Assembly: GCA_028671895.1 (NCBI GenBank) | Contig: CM053810.1 | Location: forward strand, 62,063,501 to 62,127,500 | Length of the DNA stretch: 64,000 nucleotides | Direction of reading: 5' to 3' | Source: Oenanthe sinensis | Lineage: Eukaryota > Streptophyta > Magnoliopsida > Apiales > Apiaceae | Part shown: positions 47,857 through 58,259 of the stretch, one piece after another | Layout of the letters: each line of letters opens with the position of its first letter | Position numbering within the stretch: position 1 is the stretch's first letter | Notes under the pieces: model-generated | What the model saw: the letters and a program-made list of their open reading frames with translations, nothing else | The model's database searches: none | Told to the model about the DNA's origin: nothing | Made by a program: the position numbers and the translations under genes

Positions 47857-50800
47857 ATGGGTCGTTTCAAATGTTACAGTCTTCACAAACCCTTGAAGTT
47901 CTTGATTTTCTTTTGGGTTTTTGCTTCAGTTGACGGGTCAGAACTTTCCGGACCCGATTCGGATAAATCGGCTTTGTTGGAGATGAAGAGCTCTGTTTCT
48001 GACCCTACTGGAATGCTCTCAAGCTGGAAATCTACAAGTGTTAATCACTGTTCTTGGTTTGGTGTTAGCTGTGATGCAAATTCTAGGGTTTTGGCTGTGA
48101 ATGTTACTGGTGGTGGAGGTAATTCTGGTACTCTTTCTTGTGATAAATATGATAAGTTTTCGATATATGGTTTCGGAATTAGAAGGGTTTGTTCTGGTAG
48201 TGGTGTTGTGTTAAGTGGTAAGATTTCACCTGCTGTTGCGAAGTTGAGTGAGCTTAGGGTTTTATCGTTTCCTTTTAATGGATTGAGTGGTGAAATTCCT
48301 GTGGAAATTTGGGGGATGGAGAAACTTGAAGTTCTTGATCTCGAGGGAAACTCCGTTGGCGGGTTTTTGCCAAATGAGTTCAAGGGGTTGAGGAATTTGA
48401 GAGTTCTTAATTTGGGGTTTAATGAGATTGTAGGGGAGATTCCAAGTTCGTTGTCAGATTGTGGGGGATTACAAGTGTTGAATTTGGCAGGGAATCAAAT
48501 GAATGGGACAATTCCCGTGTTTTTTGGAAAGATTGGGGATTTGAGGGGGGTTTATTTGTCGTTTAATAGACTTAATGGGCAGATTCCTCACGAGATTGGT
48601 GGTAACTGTCAGAAACTTGAGCATTTGGAGCTTGCGGGTAATTATCTGGTGGGAGGAATACCGAGCAGTTTGGGTAATTGTAGCATGTTGCAGTCACTTT
48701 TGCTGTACTCAAATATTCTAGAAGAGGTGATTCCCATGGAACTTGGAAAACTTAATAAGCTTCAAGTATTGGATGTTTCGAGAAACAGTCTGAGCGGAAT
48801 GATACCTCCTGAACTTGGAAAGTGTTCAGAGTTATCAATTGTAGTTTTCTCAAACTTGTGGGATCCTCTTAGTGGTGGTGCTGAGTCAGAATCTGATCTG
48901 TCTGCGGCTTCTGGTCATGAAGAATTTAACCTTTTTCAAGGCACGATTCCCACAGAAATTATTACTCTTCCAAAGCTCAGGGTGTTATGGGCACCAAGGG
49001 CCACTTTGGAAGGAAAACTTCCCAGTAATTGGGGTACTTGCGACAGCCTTGAAATGGTGAATTTGGCCGGAAATTATTTCATGGGAGAAATTCCCGTGGG
49101 TTTAGTCAAATGCAAAAGTTTGTACTTTCTTGATTTAAGTTCAAATAGGCTGACAGGGGGCCTTGTCGGGAGTCTTCAAGTTCCTTGTATGACCCTGTTT
49201 GATGTCAGCGGTAATTTTCTGTCTGGTTCCATGCAGTTCAATTCTAGTGCTTGTCCTCTTATTCCTTCAATAAGCCATAAGCCTTTTGTACCCTACTCCG
49301 CTTTAACTGCATATGTGTCATTTTTCGAATATGGAGCTCGGAATGCAACTTCATTGCCATCATTCGGAGATGTTGGTAATCTTGCAATCATGCACAACTT
49401 CGGCGGCAACAACTTTACTGGGGAATTCTCTTCAGTTCCAGTTGCACAAGAGAGATTAGGTTCACATACTGTTTATGCATTTCTTGCTGGCAAAAACAAG
49501 ATGAGTGGACCATTTCCGGGTGGATTATTTGGGAAGTGTGACATGTTGAAAGGGTTTATTGTTAATGTCAGTGGAAATGGATTATCTGGTCAAATTCCTC
49601 GAGAAATTGGTGTAATGTGCAGGTCTCTCATACTTCTGGATACCTCTAGAAATCAGATTGCTGGGACAATTCCTAATTTTGGAGGTTTGGTTTCTCTCGT
49701 TGCTCTTGATTTGAGTTGGAATCGGTTACAAGATGCAATTCCTGCCACTCTTGGTCAGATAAGTAGTCTCAAATCTATTTCTTTAGGCAGCAATAACCTT
49801 ACTGGCCCTGTACCTCTGAGCTTATGGCAGCTGCAGTCTTTAGAAGTGCTTGATGTTTCTATGAACTCTCTCTCTGGGGAAATTCCAGATACTATTGTGC
49901 ATTTGACCAACCTCACCACTCTGCTACTGAACAACAATAAGTTCTCTGGTCAGCTTCCCTCTGGTTTGGCTAATATAACCACACTTTCGGTGTTCAACGT
50001 GTCCTTCAATAATTTATCCGGGCCAGTCCCCCAAAATAGTAACTTAATTAAATGTAATGATCTCCTTGGAAACCCATTTCTGCAGCCCTGCAGGGTGTAT
50101 TCTTTATCAGAATCATCTGCAGATCAAGGAGGGAATTCACAAAATTCTGCTGCTTCCCCATCTGTGAGTGAAAACAGGAAAAAAAATGGCAATAATGGGT
50201 TCAATTCGATCGAGATTGCATCCATAACATCTGCATCAGCCATTGTGTCAGTGCTGCTTGCTCTCATTGTCCTGTTCTTTTACACCCGAAAGTGGCATCC
50301 AAAGTCCAGGGTTGGCGGGTCTATCAGAAAAGAAGTTACTGTATTTACTGATATAGGGGTCCCTTTGTCCTTTGAGAATGTAGTGCAGGCCACAGGGAGT
50401 TTTAATGCTAGTAATTGCATTGGGAACGGAGGTTTTGGAGCAACTTACAAGGCTGAAATTTCCCCAGGCGTATTAGTGGCTATAAAACGGCTTTCAGTTG
50501 GACGGTTTCAAGGAGTCCAGCAATTTGACGCAGAAATCAAGACACTTGGCAGATTGCGTCATCCCAATCTTGTTACCCTAATTGGATATCATGCAAGTGA
50601 CACAGAGATGTTTCTTATTTATAATTATTTACCTGGCGGTAATTTGGAGAAATTTATTCAGGAAAGATCCACAAGAGCAGTGGATTGGAGGATACTTCAT
50701 AAGATTGCTTTGGACATAGCACGGGCCCTAGCGTATCTGCATGATCAATGCGTGCCACGTGTTCTTCATCGTGATGTCAAGCCTAGCAATATATTGTTGG

Positions 50801-51243
50801 ATGATGACTTTAATGCTTATTTGTCTGACTTTGGATTAGCTAGACTCCTTGGAACATCAGAAACCCATGCTACTACTGGCGTTGCTGGGACTTTTGGATA
50901 TGTAGCTCCTGAGTATGCAATGACTTGTCGTGTTTCTGACAAGGCTGATGTCTATAGTTATGGGGTGGTGCTACTTGAGTTAATTTCAGACAAGAAAGCG
51001 TTAGATCCTTCATTTTCTTCATATGGGAACGGTTTCAATATTGTTGCTTGGGCATGTATGCTTTTGCGGCAAGGATGTGCCAAAGAATTCTTCACAGCAG
51101 GATTATGGGATGCAGGTCCGCATGATGATCTGGTTGAAGTGTTACACCTGGCAGTGGTATGCACTGTCGAAACTCTATCCACAAGGCCAACTATGAAGCA
51201 AGTTGTTCGGCGGCTGAAGCAACTTCAACCGGCATCATGTTAG
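47857..51243 (+). CDS. RPK2: LRR receptor-like kinase RPK2/TOAD2 ortholog (1128 aa, single exon)
   Basis: A hydrophobic signal peptide (KFLIFFWVFASVDG, to about residue 28) precedes the LRR N-cap (SDKSALLEMKSSV, CSWFGVSCD) and more than 20 leucine-rich repeats with the LSGEIP motif, including an island region near residues 320-370. The membrane segment is at about 787-810 (SAIVSVLLALIVLFFYTRKW). The kinase is complete: GNGGFGATYKAE glycine loop (about 854), VAIKRL lysine, HRDVKPSN (about 970), DFGLAR (about 991) and GYVAPEYAMT. Family knowledge: Arabidopsis RPK2 (At3g02130) acts in CLE peptide signalling, anther and embryo development. Juxtamembrane and kinase blocks match it almost word for word, and the gene is intron-less as in Arabidopsis. 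The leader is CT-rich with no upstream ATG in the last 250 bases. Confidence 0.97.
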   Translation: MGRFKCYSLHKPLKFLIFFWVFASVDGSELSGPDSDKSALLEMKSSVSDPTGMLSSWKSTSVNHCSWFGVSCDANSRVLAVNVTGGGGNSGTLSCDKYDKFSIYGFGIRRVCSGSGVVLSGKISPAVAKLSELRVLSFPFNGLSGEIPVEIWGMEKLEVLDLEGNSVGGFLPNEFKGLRNLRVLNLGFNEIVGEIPSSLSDCGGLQVLNLAGNQMNGTIPVFFGKIGDLRGVYLSFNRLNGQIPHEIGGNCQKLEHLELAGNYLVGGIPSSLGNCSMLQSLLLYSNILEEVIPMELGKLNKLQVLDVSRNSLSGMIPPELGKCSELSIVVFSNLWDPLSGGAESESDLSAASGHEEFNLFQGTIPTEIITLPKLRVLWAPRATLEGKLPSNWGTCDSLEMVNLAGNYFMGEIPVGLVKCKSLYFLDLSSNRLTGGLVGSLQVPCMTLFDVSGNFLSGSMQFNSSACPLIPSISHKPFVPYSALTAYVSFFEYGARNATSLPSFGDVGNLAIMHNFGGNNFTGEFSSVPVAQERLGSHTVYAFLAGKNKMSGPFPGGLFGKCDMLKGFIVNVSGNGLSGQIPREIGVMCRSLILLDTSRNQIAGTIPNFGGLVSLVALDLSWNRLQDAIPATLGQISSLKSISLGSNNLTGPVPLSLWQLQSLEVLDVSMNSLSGEIPDTIVHLTNLTTLLLNNNKFSGQLPSGLANITTLSVFNVSFNNLSGPVPQNSNLIKCNDLLGNPFLQPCRVYSLSESSADQGGNSQNSAASPSVSENRKKNGNNGFNSIEIASITSASAIVSVLLALIVLFFYTRKWHPKSRVGGSIRKEVTVFTDIGVPLSFENVVQATGSFNASNCIGNGGFGATYKAEISPGVLVAIKRLSVGRFQGVQQFDAEIKTLGRLRHPNLVTLIGYHASDTEMFLIYNYLPGGNLEKFIQERSTRAVDWRILHKIALDIARALAYLHDQCVPRVLHRDVKPSNILLDDDFNAYLSDFGLARLLGTSETHATTGVAGTFGYVAPEYAMTCRVSDKADVYSYGVVLLELISDKKALDPSFSSYGNGFNIVAWACMLLRQGCAKEFFTAGLWDAGPHDDLVEVLHLAVVCTVETLSTRPTMKQVVRRLKQLQPASC

Positions 51244-52114
51244 CAGGATAGGAGCAACCAGCTGATGACATAGTGATTAGTAGGATCCAAGCACAGCCAG
51301 CAACTGTATGTTTTAAATATTAATATAATCAGCTGATGGGCATTTGTGAAGCAATTGTGTAGGCTTTTTATTTATTTATTTTTTTGGTTAAATGAATGTT
51401 TGAAATATTGAAATAATTATGTAGAGTTCTATTGTTTCATAATATCATATCTAACGATCTACAGTTATAGATGTCTAACGTGCATGTTACTTTTGTCCTT
51501 TTTTTAATTTTTTTTTCCTGAGATTAGCTTGGATTGCTCTTATCGGGTGATTAGCTTGAAATAATCCTGATTGTGTCTTAGCTTGATTCGCTTCCAAATC
51601 AGTGGTACTAGCTTTCGGTTTTTATCAGGGCATCTCACTGAAGTGGAATGAATAAAATATGGCTTAAACCACTGCTGATTAATGAATGAAGGAAACAGTT
51701 GGAGATGCTCTGTTTTTGGTAATCTGATTACTGCTATCACATACATTTCCTATTAGATCTATTATGGAGCGGTTTGTCTTGATTCAGTTTGACATGTAAA
51801 ACATTGAAAACATTAGGGTTATAGGTAATTCAGTTCTGATGTGTGCCTATGTTGTTTCGGAATTTTGCTATTTCTGATAAATTGTTGATTTAATTTTAGT
51901 CCTTGTGAATTCACTACCCATTACACTATTTTGGTGTGATTTTTATACCAAAATAGTTTAGAAGTTACACTATTTCTAAAATCCTCTCCGACCCATTTAC
52001 ACTAAAATTTACATCAAATGGAATCTTCGTTGTACTATAAAAGTTATTTTATAACTAAAAGACAAAAACAATAAAGTTGTTGGAACATAGAATGAATAAA
52101 TTTGTTTTAGTTGA

Positions 52115-52240
52115 GCGTGATGAGATAGCTCAAGTGGTAAGAGCTTATTTGTTGTCGTCCCAGTCCTGAGTCGATTCTCGCTCACCCCGATATTTGTTAG
52201 AACAAATACACACATTATAAGCCAAATTAGTAAAAAAAAA
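52115..52240 (+). mobile_element. tRNA-derived SINE
   Basis: A pol III A box (TAGCTCAAGTGG, 52126-52137) is followed by a B box (AGTCGATTCTCGC, 52169-52181) and an A-rich tail (52231-52240). The head resembles a tRNA (GATAGCTCAAGTGGTAAGAGC would be the D-arm region) but no acceptor stem pairs, so it is not a functional tRNA gene. A fragment of the same family lies at 18036-18135. Confidence 0.78.
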
Positions 52241-52516
52241 TTGTTTTTGGTGTTGCAACAAAATAACGTAACTTTTAAGAATTTTACATTTTGGTGTAAA
52301 AGTGCAAATTTAGAATTGAATTGGAGATGGTCATAGTGCATAAATCGATATATATCTGGCTATCTGCAGTTATACGGTATGTTCCCTCTGTTCCGGTTAT
52401 TACACGCTCGAGTGGTTGAGCCTGATAATTTTATATTGTTGGTAATCTGAATAGTCTGATCAGTAATTCATTTTGCTCCCAGAAGAGAAATGAAAGCATA
52501 TATGTTCTGCAAATTG

Positions 52517-52680
52517 GTAAGGGTTGTCCCGTAAACCGCAGAAACCGCCCACTGTAGCACGTGGTTCAGAATTCATGCTATGCGGTTGTGGTTCGAAATT
52601 TTGATAAACCACTCTAGTGGGTTTGTAATTCAAACCAAATCGCACTGTATTTTTATATGATAATAATTTTTAGTATATAT
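52517..52680. mobile_element. Left-end fragment of the hAT family seen at 30739
   Basis: TAAGGGTTGTCCCGTAAACC, then aaaccgc, atgcggttgtgg and attttgataaacc follow the same order as the left end of the 30739-32677 element. No right end is found before the next element begins at 52715. Confidence 0.6.
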
Positions 52681-52714
52681 TATATACATTTGGTAAAAAA
52701 TTATTAGTTTTTTA

Positions 52715-53040
52715 CAATGTTATAAAAATCGCTAGGCAGTTGGGTACCGCCTAACGCCTAATCGGGTTGGCGGGGATTAATTGGACATATTAATCGGCTG
52801 TATTTAAATATTATTTTTAATATTTTTATTTATTAAATATTCTTGTCAAATAATTTTACCGATTTTTAATCTTTTCAATGATTTTTGCCGATTTTTTGTC
52901 GATTTTTGATTTTTAGCCGATTTTTGATATTTTCAGCCGTTTTTAGACTGATTTATGCAAAAACCGCCTAAATTTCCGTCTAATCCCACCTCGAGGCGTT
53001 TCGGTGCCGCGTAGCACGTAGAAAGATTTTTAAAACACTG
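52715..53040. mobile_element. hAT-type MITE with perfect 8-bp target duplication
   Basis: It starts CAATGTTATAAAAATCG and the complement of its end starts CAGTGTTTTAAAAATC. GTTTTTTA flanks it on both sides (52707-52714 and 53041-53048). The interior carries repeated 'gattttt' and 'ccgcctaa' motifs. It is the same family as 33212-33605. Confidence 0.85.
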
Positions 53041-53581
53041 GTTTTTTAAGCCACAATTCAAGTTATATATGGTAAGGTTTACTTATTATTATTAATATTA
53101 TTAAATTGAATGTATATACTAGAATTTATATAGTATAGGCCTTTTCTTTTCTATATATAACTTATATAATTATAACAATCAAGTATGCATTTACAATTTT
53201 TTTTAAAAAGAAAAGAAAGTATGCATTTACAATTTGGCAAAAAAACAAAAGTACGCATTTACTTGGCAAACTTTAAGCGGGTCAGTGCATACTAGATTTA
53301 TTACAGATATGACATAAATTTCTTGAAACCCTTTAATATAATATACTACTAACTAACAGTAAATATTATACATTTAGTTGGGCCATTTGAGATTTAAACG
53401 GTGTGATTGTACTACGAAAAACATATCAAATTGCATGTATGATTTGATTTAAAATCGCACTGTCACACCCAAGTCTAAGTGTTGACTACTTCAATGATCA
53501 GTTCTGTGGTGGGGGATTTTGTTTGCTTCTCAGCAGATGCTGCTTTATCCTCTACTCTAGGCAGTATGAACATTCAGAATA

Positions 53582-53691
<110 letters not shown>

Positions 53692-54139
53692 CAAGAGATA
53701 CGTTATACATAAGTGAATTATATCATAATACAATAGTCCGAGCAAGCAAGAAGTTCCTTAGAAAGTTTATCATCTAACCATCGGACATGAAAACATGACT
53801 GAAGATATTTAGATAATAAAATTTTAATGTCTGAGAGGGAAACACCTATCTTGAATATTTTACGCAAGCACCCTGAAAATAAGAAAAAAGATAAAAAAAC
53901 ACATAAATTGATGAATATAACAAAATATTAATATATAAATTATAGTATTTAAAAACTGAAACAATATCCGATAATAAAAAATTAATAATATATATACATA
54001 AATATAAGTGTATATGTAAAAAATATGTAATCCAACCAAAGAAGATTCCTTTGATTAGACACTTTATTTAAATAAAATATAAAGAGTGATATAATTATTT
54101 TAAATATTTATTTAGGGGTCATTAGTCATTTGATAACTT

Positions 54140-54186
54140 CTTAATGGAGCTTAACTGAACTGAATGAGAGAATAAGCTCCATTAAG
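54140..54186. repeat. Perfect 14-bp inverted repeat
   Basis: CTTAATGGAGCTTA at 54140-54153 is followed after 19 bases by its exact complement at 54173-54186, able to form a hairpin. The surrounding 53700-54500 is AT-rich with no gene. Confidence 0.8.
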
Positions 54187-54519
54187 ATAATTTGTTTAGT
54201 CTTTGCAGTTCCTGAATGAATACTAATTCAACTGACCGATTAAGAAATAGAATCCTACCTGAACCATTCATAAATGAGAAGGCGAGAAGTTGATATATAT
54301 CCTTGCTAGGCTAGTAGTCCATGTTACATTATTTCTTATTGATTATTTTGTTTATTTAATTTTATATTATCAATTACAAAATTATATTTTTTTAAGAAAA
54401 TAATTGAATATTAACTTTTAATGCATTTGATTATATTATTCTAATCTATAATTTATATTAATAATCTTTTATTAAATATTATATGCTAATATTTAAATTA
54501 ATATCTACTCTATTACTTA

Positions 54520-55267
54520 TTATAATATAAGTAATGGAGCTTTCTCCATGTTTAGAACACTAACTTTACCATCAACAACATAAGAAGACCATCTGCAAGA
54601 CTCCAATATAGTAAACTTGATATTAGCCATTTACAAATATTATTTAACCAACATGTATATTGATAAATGTTACAGCCAAAGAACTAGTGCGTTTTGTACT
54701 AGCAGCAATACAGAACACAAAGATCATACCTTTGCGAGTAGAGGCCAATAAAGGTGTAGAGATCAATACCAAAATTCAAAGTTTTGTCAAAACTCACATC
54801 AAAGTCACCTTTAAAGCTCAATCTACACAGAATAATGACAAAATATACTACTTGCACCTATTTGATTATTCACGGTACCAATCTTGATTGTTGCTTCATT
54901 AAATTTTGAGAAAATGACATAAAACTAGTCTATAATAAATGACACCAATAAAAGTAACCAACAAGTCAGATATGCGTAGTAGCATCACAATAATACAACT
55001 TTGTTAGATTATTTACAACACTGTAAGTTAGTTATTACCTGATTCAATGGAAACTATATAAAAGACATAAACTTTAGTGTAAATTAAATGTAATATATAT
55101 GAACTTTAGAACTGACTACTTCTTTTGTTTGTAGTTTTTCTTCCCACCCATTATTAACATAAAGATCATTGATAGATACGCATATCACAGAATCAACTCC
55201 TTTGTCCTGGAACTTGTCAATATTGTTCTTGCAAAACATGATGTGCAGAGCATACATAAGTGTATGC
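54520..55267 (-). pseudogene. PRXIIF: Peroxiredoxin IIF (mitochondrial) pseudogene, 5'-truncated
   Basis: Three exon-like pieces on the minus strand resemble consecutive parts of type II peroxiredoxin F, a mitochondrial thiol peroxidase. Piece 1 (55267-55120): AYTYVCSAHHV, covering the peroxidatic Cys region, then after a frame change NIDKFQDKGVDSVICVSIND and NNGWEEKLQTK. Piece 2 (54822-54730): stops and a frameshift, then GDFDVSFDKTLNFG and FIGLYSQR. Piece 3 (54592-54520): WSSYVVDGKVSVLNMEKAP, then a premature stop before the usual last 15-20 residues. Splice signals persist between pieces (GCAG, AAAG/GTATG) and the AG/A phase rebuilds Arg-Trp. Retained introns indicate a decayed genomic copy, not a retrocopy. 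Upstream exons were not found. Confidence 0.82.
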
Positions 55268-55897
55268 ATCTCAAATGGTGAAAATTCAAGCCTATGTGAG
55301 AGTGAGTCCATAAAAATATGCTATTCAAGAAAAAAAATTACATTCTGAAACCAAAAACCTAGAATTTCATTTATCCACTGTTCCAGAAAATTAAAGAATT
55401 TTAACCATGAAACTACATAATTAGAAACAACTACATAATTTATCAAAAATTTCAAATCAAAATCAGTATCTAATTTCCCCTATAATTAGGGTAAAAAATG
55501 GACATTTAAAAATCATTATTGCACATTAATCATGATACAAAGTGGAAACCCGAGGTTAGAGAACTCATCAGCTAAATCAAATATGTTTAGTTTTGAAACT
55601 ATTACATAGAGAGATTGTTGTGTCAGTGAGAGAGAGAGAGCGATTGTTGTGTGTGAGAGATAGATTGTTGAGAGATGAGATATAACCTAATATTGATAAG
55701 AATGATGAGATAGGATTTCTTGTGATAGCTGCAATTCTTCACTGTACTTAGAACCTCTCTTTTACAATGCCCTATATTGTGTGTTCTTTGCCCAGTGTGT
55801 TCTTTGCTGGTCTAGGGAATGAATTAAAAACACTGAATACGCATAATCTGTGTGCGCACATGGTGGGTAAAAATGGTCAAATTTCCGCGCATAAGTA

Positions 55898-55999
55898 TAT
55901 TGGGCCATGTTCCTCAGAAAAGTGGTTATTTTAATTATTTTCTCTATTGGGCCATGTACCTCAGAAAAATGGGTATTTTGATTATTTTCTCTATTGGGT
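55898..55999. repeat. 47-bp tandem repeat, just over two copies
   Basis: Units beginning tattgggccatgt start at 55898 and 55945, with a partial third at 55992. A GA-rich stretch with 'gattgttg' repeats lies just upstream at 55614-55680. The rest of 55330-57100 is AT-rich and shows no gene. Confidence 0.85.
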
Positions 56000-57130
56000 G
56001 ATATTAATATTAATTATAAAATAATTTGTAAAAATGAATGATCAAATTAAAATAATGTATATTTGAAAATTTTAGTATTATTACTTTTTCTCTTGTATAC
56101 GGTCATAATAAATTGGAAAATATTGAAAAAAATAATTTAAAATAAAAATTCAATTAGATGAGATTAAAAAAAATATATTATACACATATAAATGTTAAAT
56201 ATAAAATAATTAATGTATATCAATGAACATGATATATAATATGTAATAATTAAGGAGATAAATATTAATTGCAAAACAATTAATATACATTAATAATATG
56301 TGATATTAATATGTAATTATTATGTAGGGGTTAAATGGTCATTTCATATAATTAAATTATAATATATACTTATTAGATAGGAGTTAAAATGTCATTTCAT
56401 ACTATTAAATTTGCTCATGTTGCCCTGTTATATATATAATATAATAGATTTAGGATTAAAAGAAAATAAACAACATTTCCATTTCGAGACTTCCGAGGCA
56501 TCAATAAAAATTGAATAATTTCAAATATTCATTGAAGAATTATCGTGGTGTTTAATGATTCTTTGCTAGCTATAAAACCAGTCAACGAGCACTTGTGCTG
56601 CTACAGTTTAAATTCTCTCGACTTTTTTTGCCAAGTAATTTTATGTATTCCGATCTTGTTCTTATGAAATTTAAGTATAATAATGTATTAATTTATGATA
56701 ATGAGATTAATTTTCTTGAATTTATCTCACGTAATAAAAAAATCCCATATAATGTGTGTTATTGTAATTACATGAAATTATATAAAATTATAAAAACACC
56801 CCATCAAAAAATAATTGCACCTTATTCTCTACTATCATTTGTGATATTATAGCAAATAATTTTAGTACTACTAAAATATTACAAAATTTGAAAGAATACT
56901 GACACAATTAATTAAAGTCAATTGACCATTTTTTTTCCAATTTTTATACTGACTATGAGTCATTAGACATGCATAAGGTATATATAGTCACAACACAAAT
57001 AAACATATATAGGACAATGATCCGAATTTATGCAACATACCATACAGTTAACTTAATACAAAGTATAAACTTTGATGACTAGTACAATTATAAAACTTAA
57101 AAGAGCTCAACAGTATCATTTGTGATGTGC

Positions 57131-58249
57131 TTAATTAAGTGGATTGACTCCATCACCACCACCCGGAGCATGGCTAATTATGATGTGTCTCTCTGGATTG
57201 GCAACATCACCGCCACCTGCATGTTTGATGAACTCAGCTGGAGTCATAGAATAACCATGGCAAGCACAAATGATATCTATTTCCTCCTGGTTGTACTTGG
57301 AGAGAAACCCCGCAATCTTTTGGCCGTGTATACTAGTAAACACACGTGGGGTATTATCGAAAACTCTCCCTTCAACTTGGTCAGCAGGTATGGCTTCTGA
57401 TGATAAATTTTTTGTCCCAGTTTCAACACTTTTACCTTGGTTTTTATCCGTTGAACTCCCAATGTTTGCAGGAAATCCCTGGCCTGTGTATTTGTTTGTT
57501 TATGTAGATATAAATCAAAAATTAATCAGCAAAAAAGATTCAATAAACCCCGGCCCCAAAGTATATAAACTGCATATATATATATAATAGCCCAAGTGTA
57601 ATATCAATTATCAAACTCAAGTTGATGGGTGTCTTCTAAATGACAAACAAATGATACTTTAATATCAATCCAACCGAAGAATAACAATCAAATATTGTAG
57701 TTTAACAAAATTCATCAGCTTAATTTTCATGTGTTATCCAAATATGAAAAAGGTACCTGCTACAGTACTTTAATTTTATAATACACTGTCTTGCGAAATA
57801 TCACAAATAAGAAAAATAAGTGGATAAAAATGTGAAAAGGAAAGTTTTGTTACCTTCAATGGTTTGATTTTGAAAATAAGAAATTGTTGAAGAGCCCTGC
57901 GAATCAAGTGACCTCCTTCTGTTAGGGTTCAAAAGAGCGGAAGACTGCTCCTCTTTTCTTCCCATTCCCATTTCATTCACCTCTGTCCCTGTTGGAATGG
58001 AAGGCCACATCTTCAATTCAGCTCCATATTCATTCAAAATGGCCGGTCTCCTTTTGTTAGGATCAACACCAAATCTCCCATTCAACGAAAGACTTAGATT
58101 TAGATCAATGTTTCCTTCCTCGTCACCTCTCATCCTTGAAACAAAAAAAACACCAAATTAATGAATTTCTGAGTAAAAAGTAAATTGATATACAAATGAG
58201 TATAGAAACAAAAGTTAATAGAAAGCTAATGATACCTTGAAGAGGACAT
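57131..58249 (-). CDS. NINJA/AFP-family transcriptional co-repressor adaptor (215 aa, three coding exons)
   Basis: Exons 58249-58236 (14 bases), 58134-57854 and 57483-57131 share one frame. The N-terminus has an EAR motif (IDLNLSLSLNGRFGVDP), which recruits TOPLESS-type co-repressors; the C-terminus has the family's domain C (SIHGQKIAGFLSKY, IICACHGYSMTPAEFIKHAG, DVANPERHIII). The basic middle domain of larger members is reduced to a few Arg residues (NPNRRRSLDSQGS). Family knowledge: AFPs bind ABI5 and dampen abscisic acid responses; NINJA links JAZ repressors to TOPLESS in jasmonate signalling. Which branch applies is not clear from this short member. The start at 58249 is preferred because MSSSR splices in frame across a 101-bp intron to MRGDEE; starting at the second Met (58133) would give 210 residues. 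Confidence 0.9.
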
Positions 58250-58259
58250 GAGTGAATTG

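Noticed and set aside
52118..52185. tRNA gene candidate
   Set aside because: A and B boxes are present but no acceptor or anticodon stem pairs; the A-rich tail and second copy fit a SINE.
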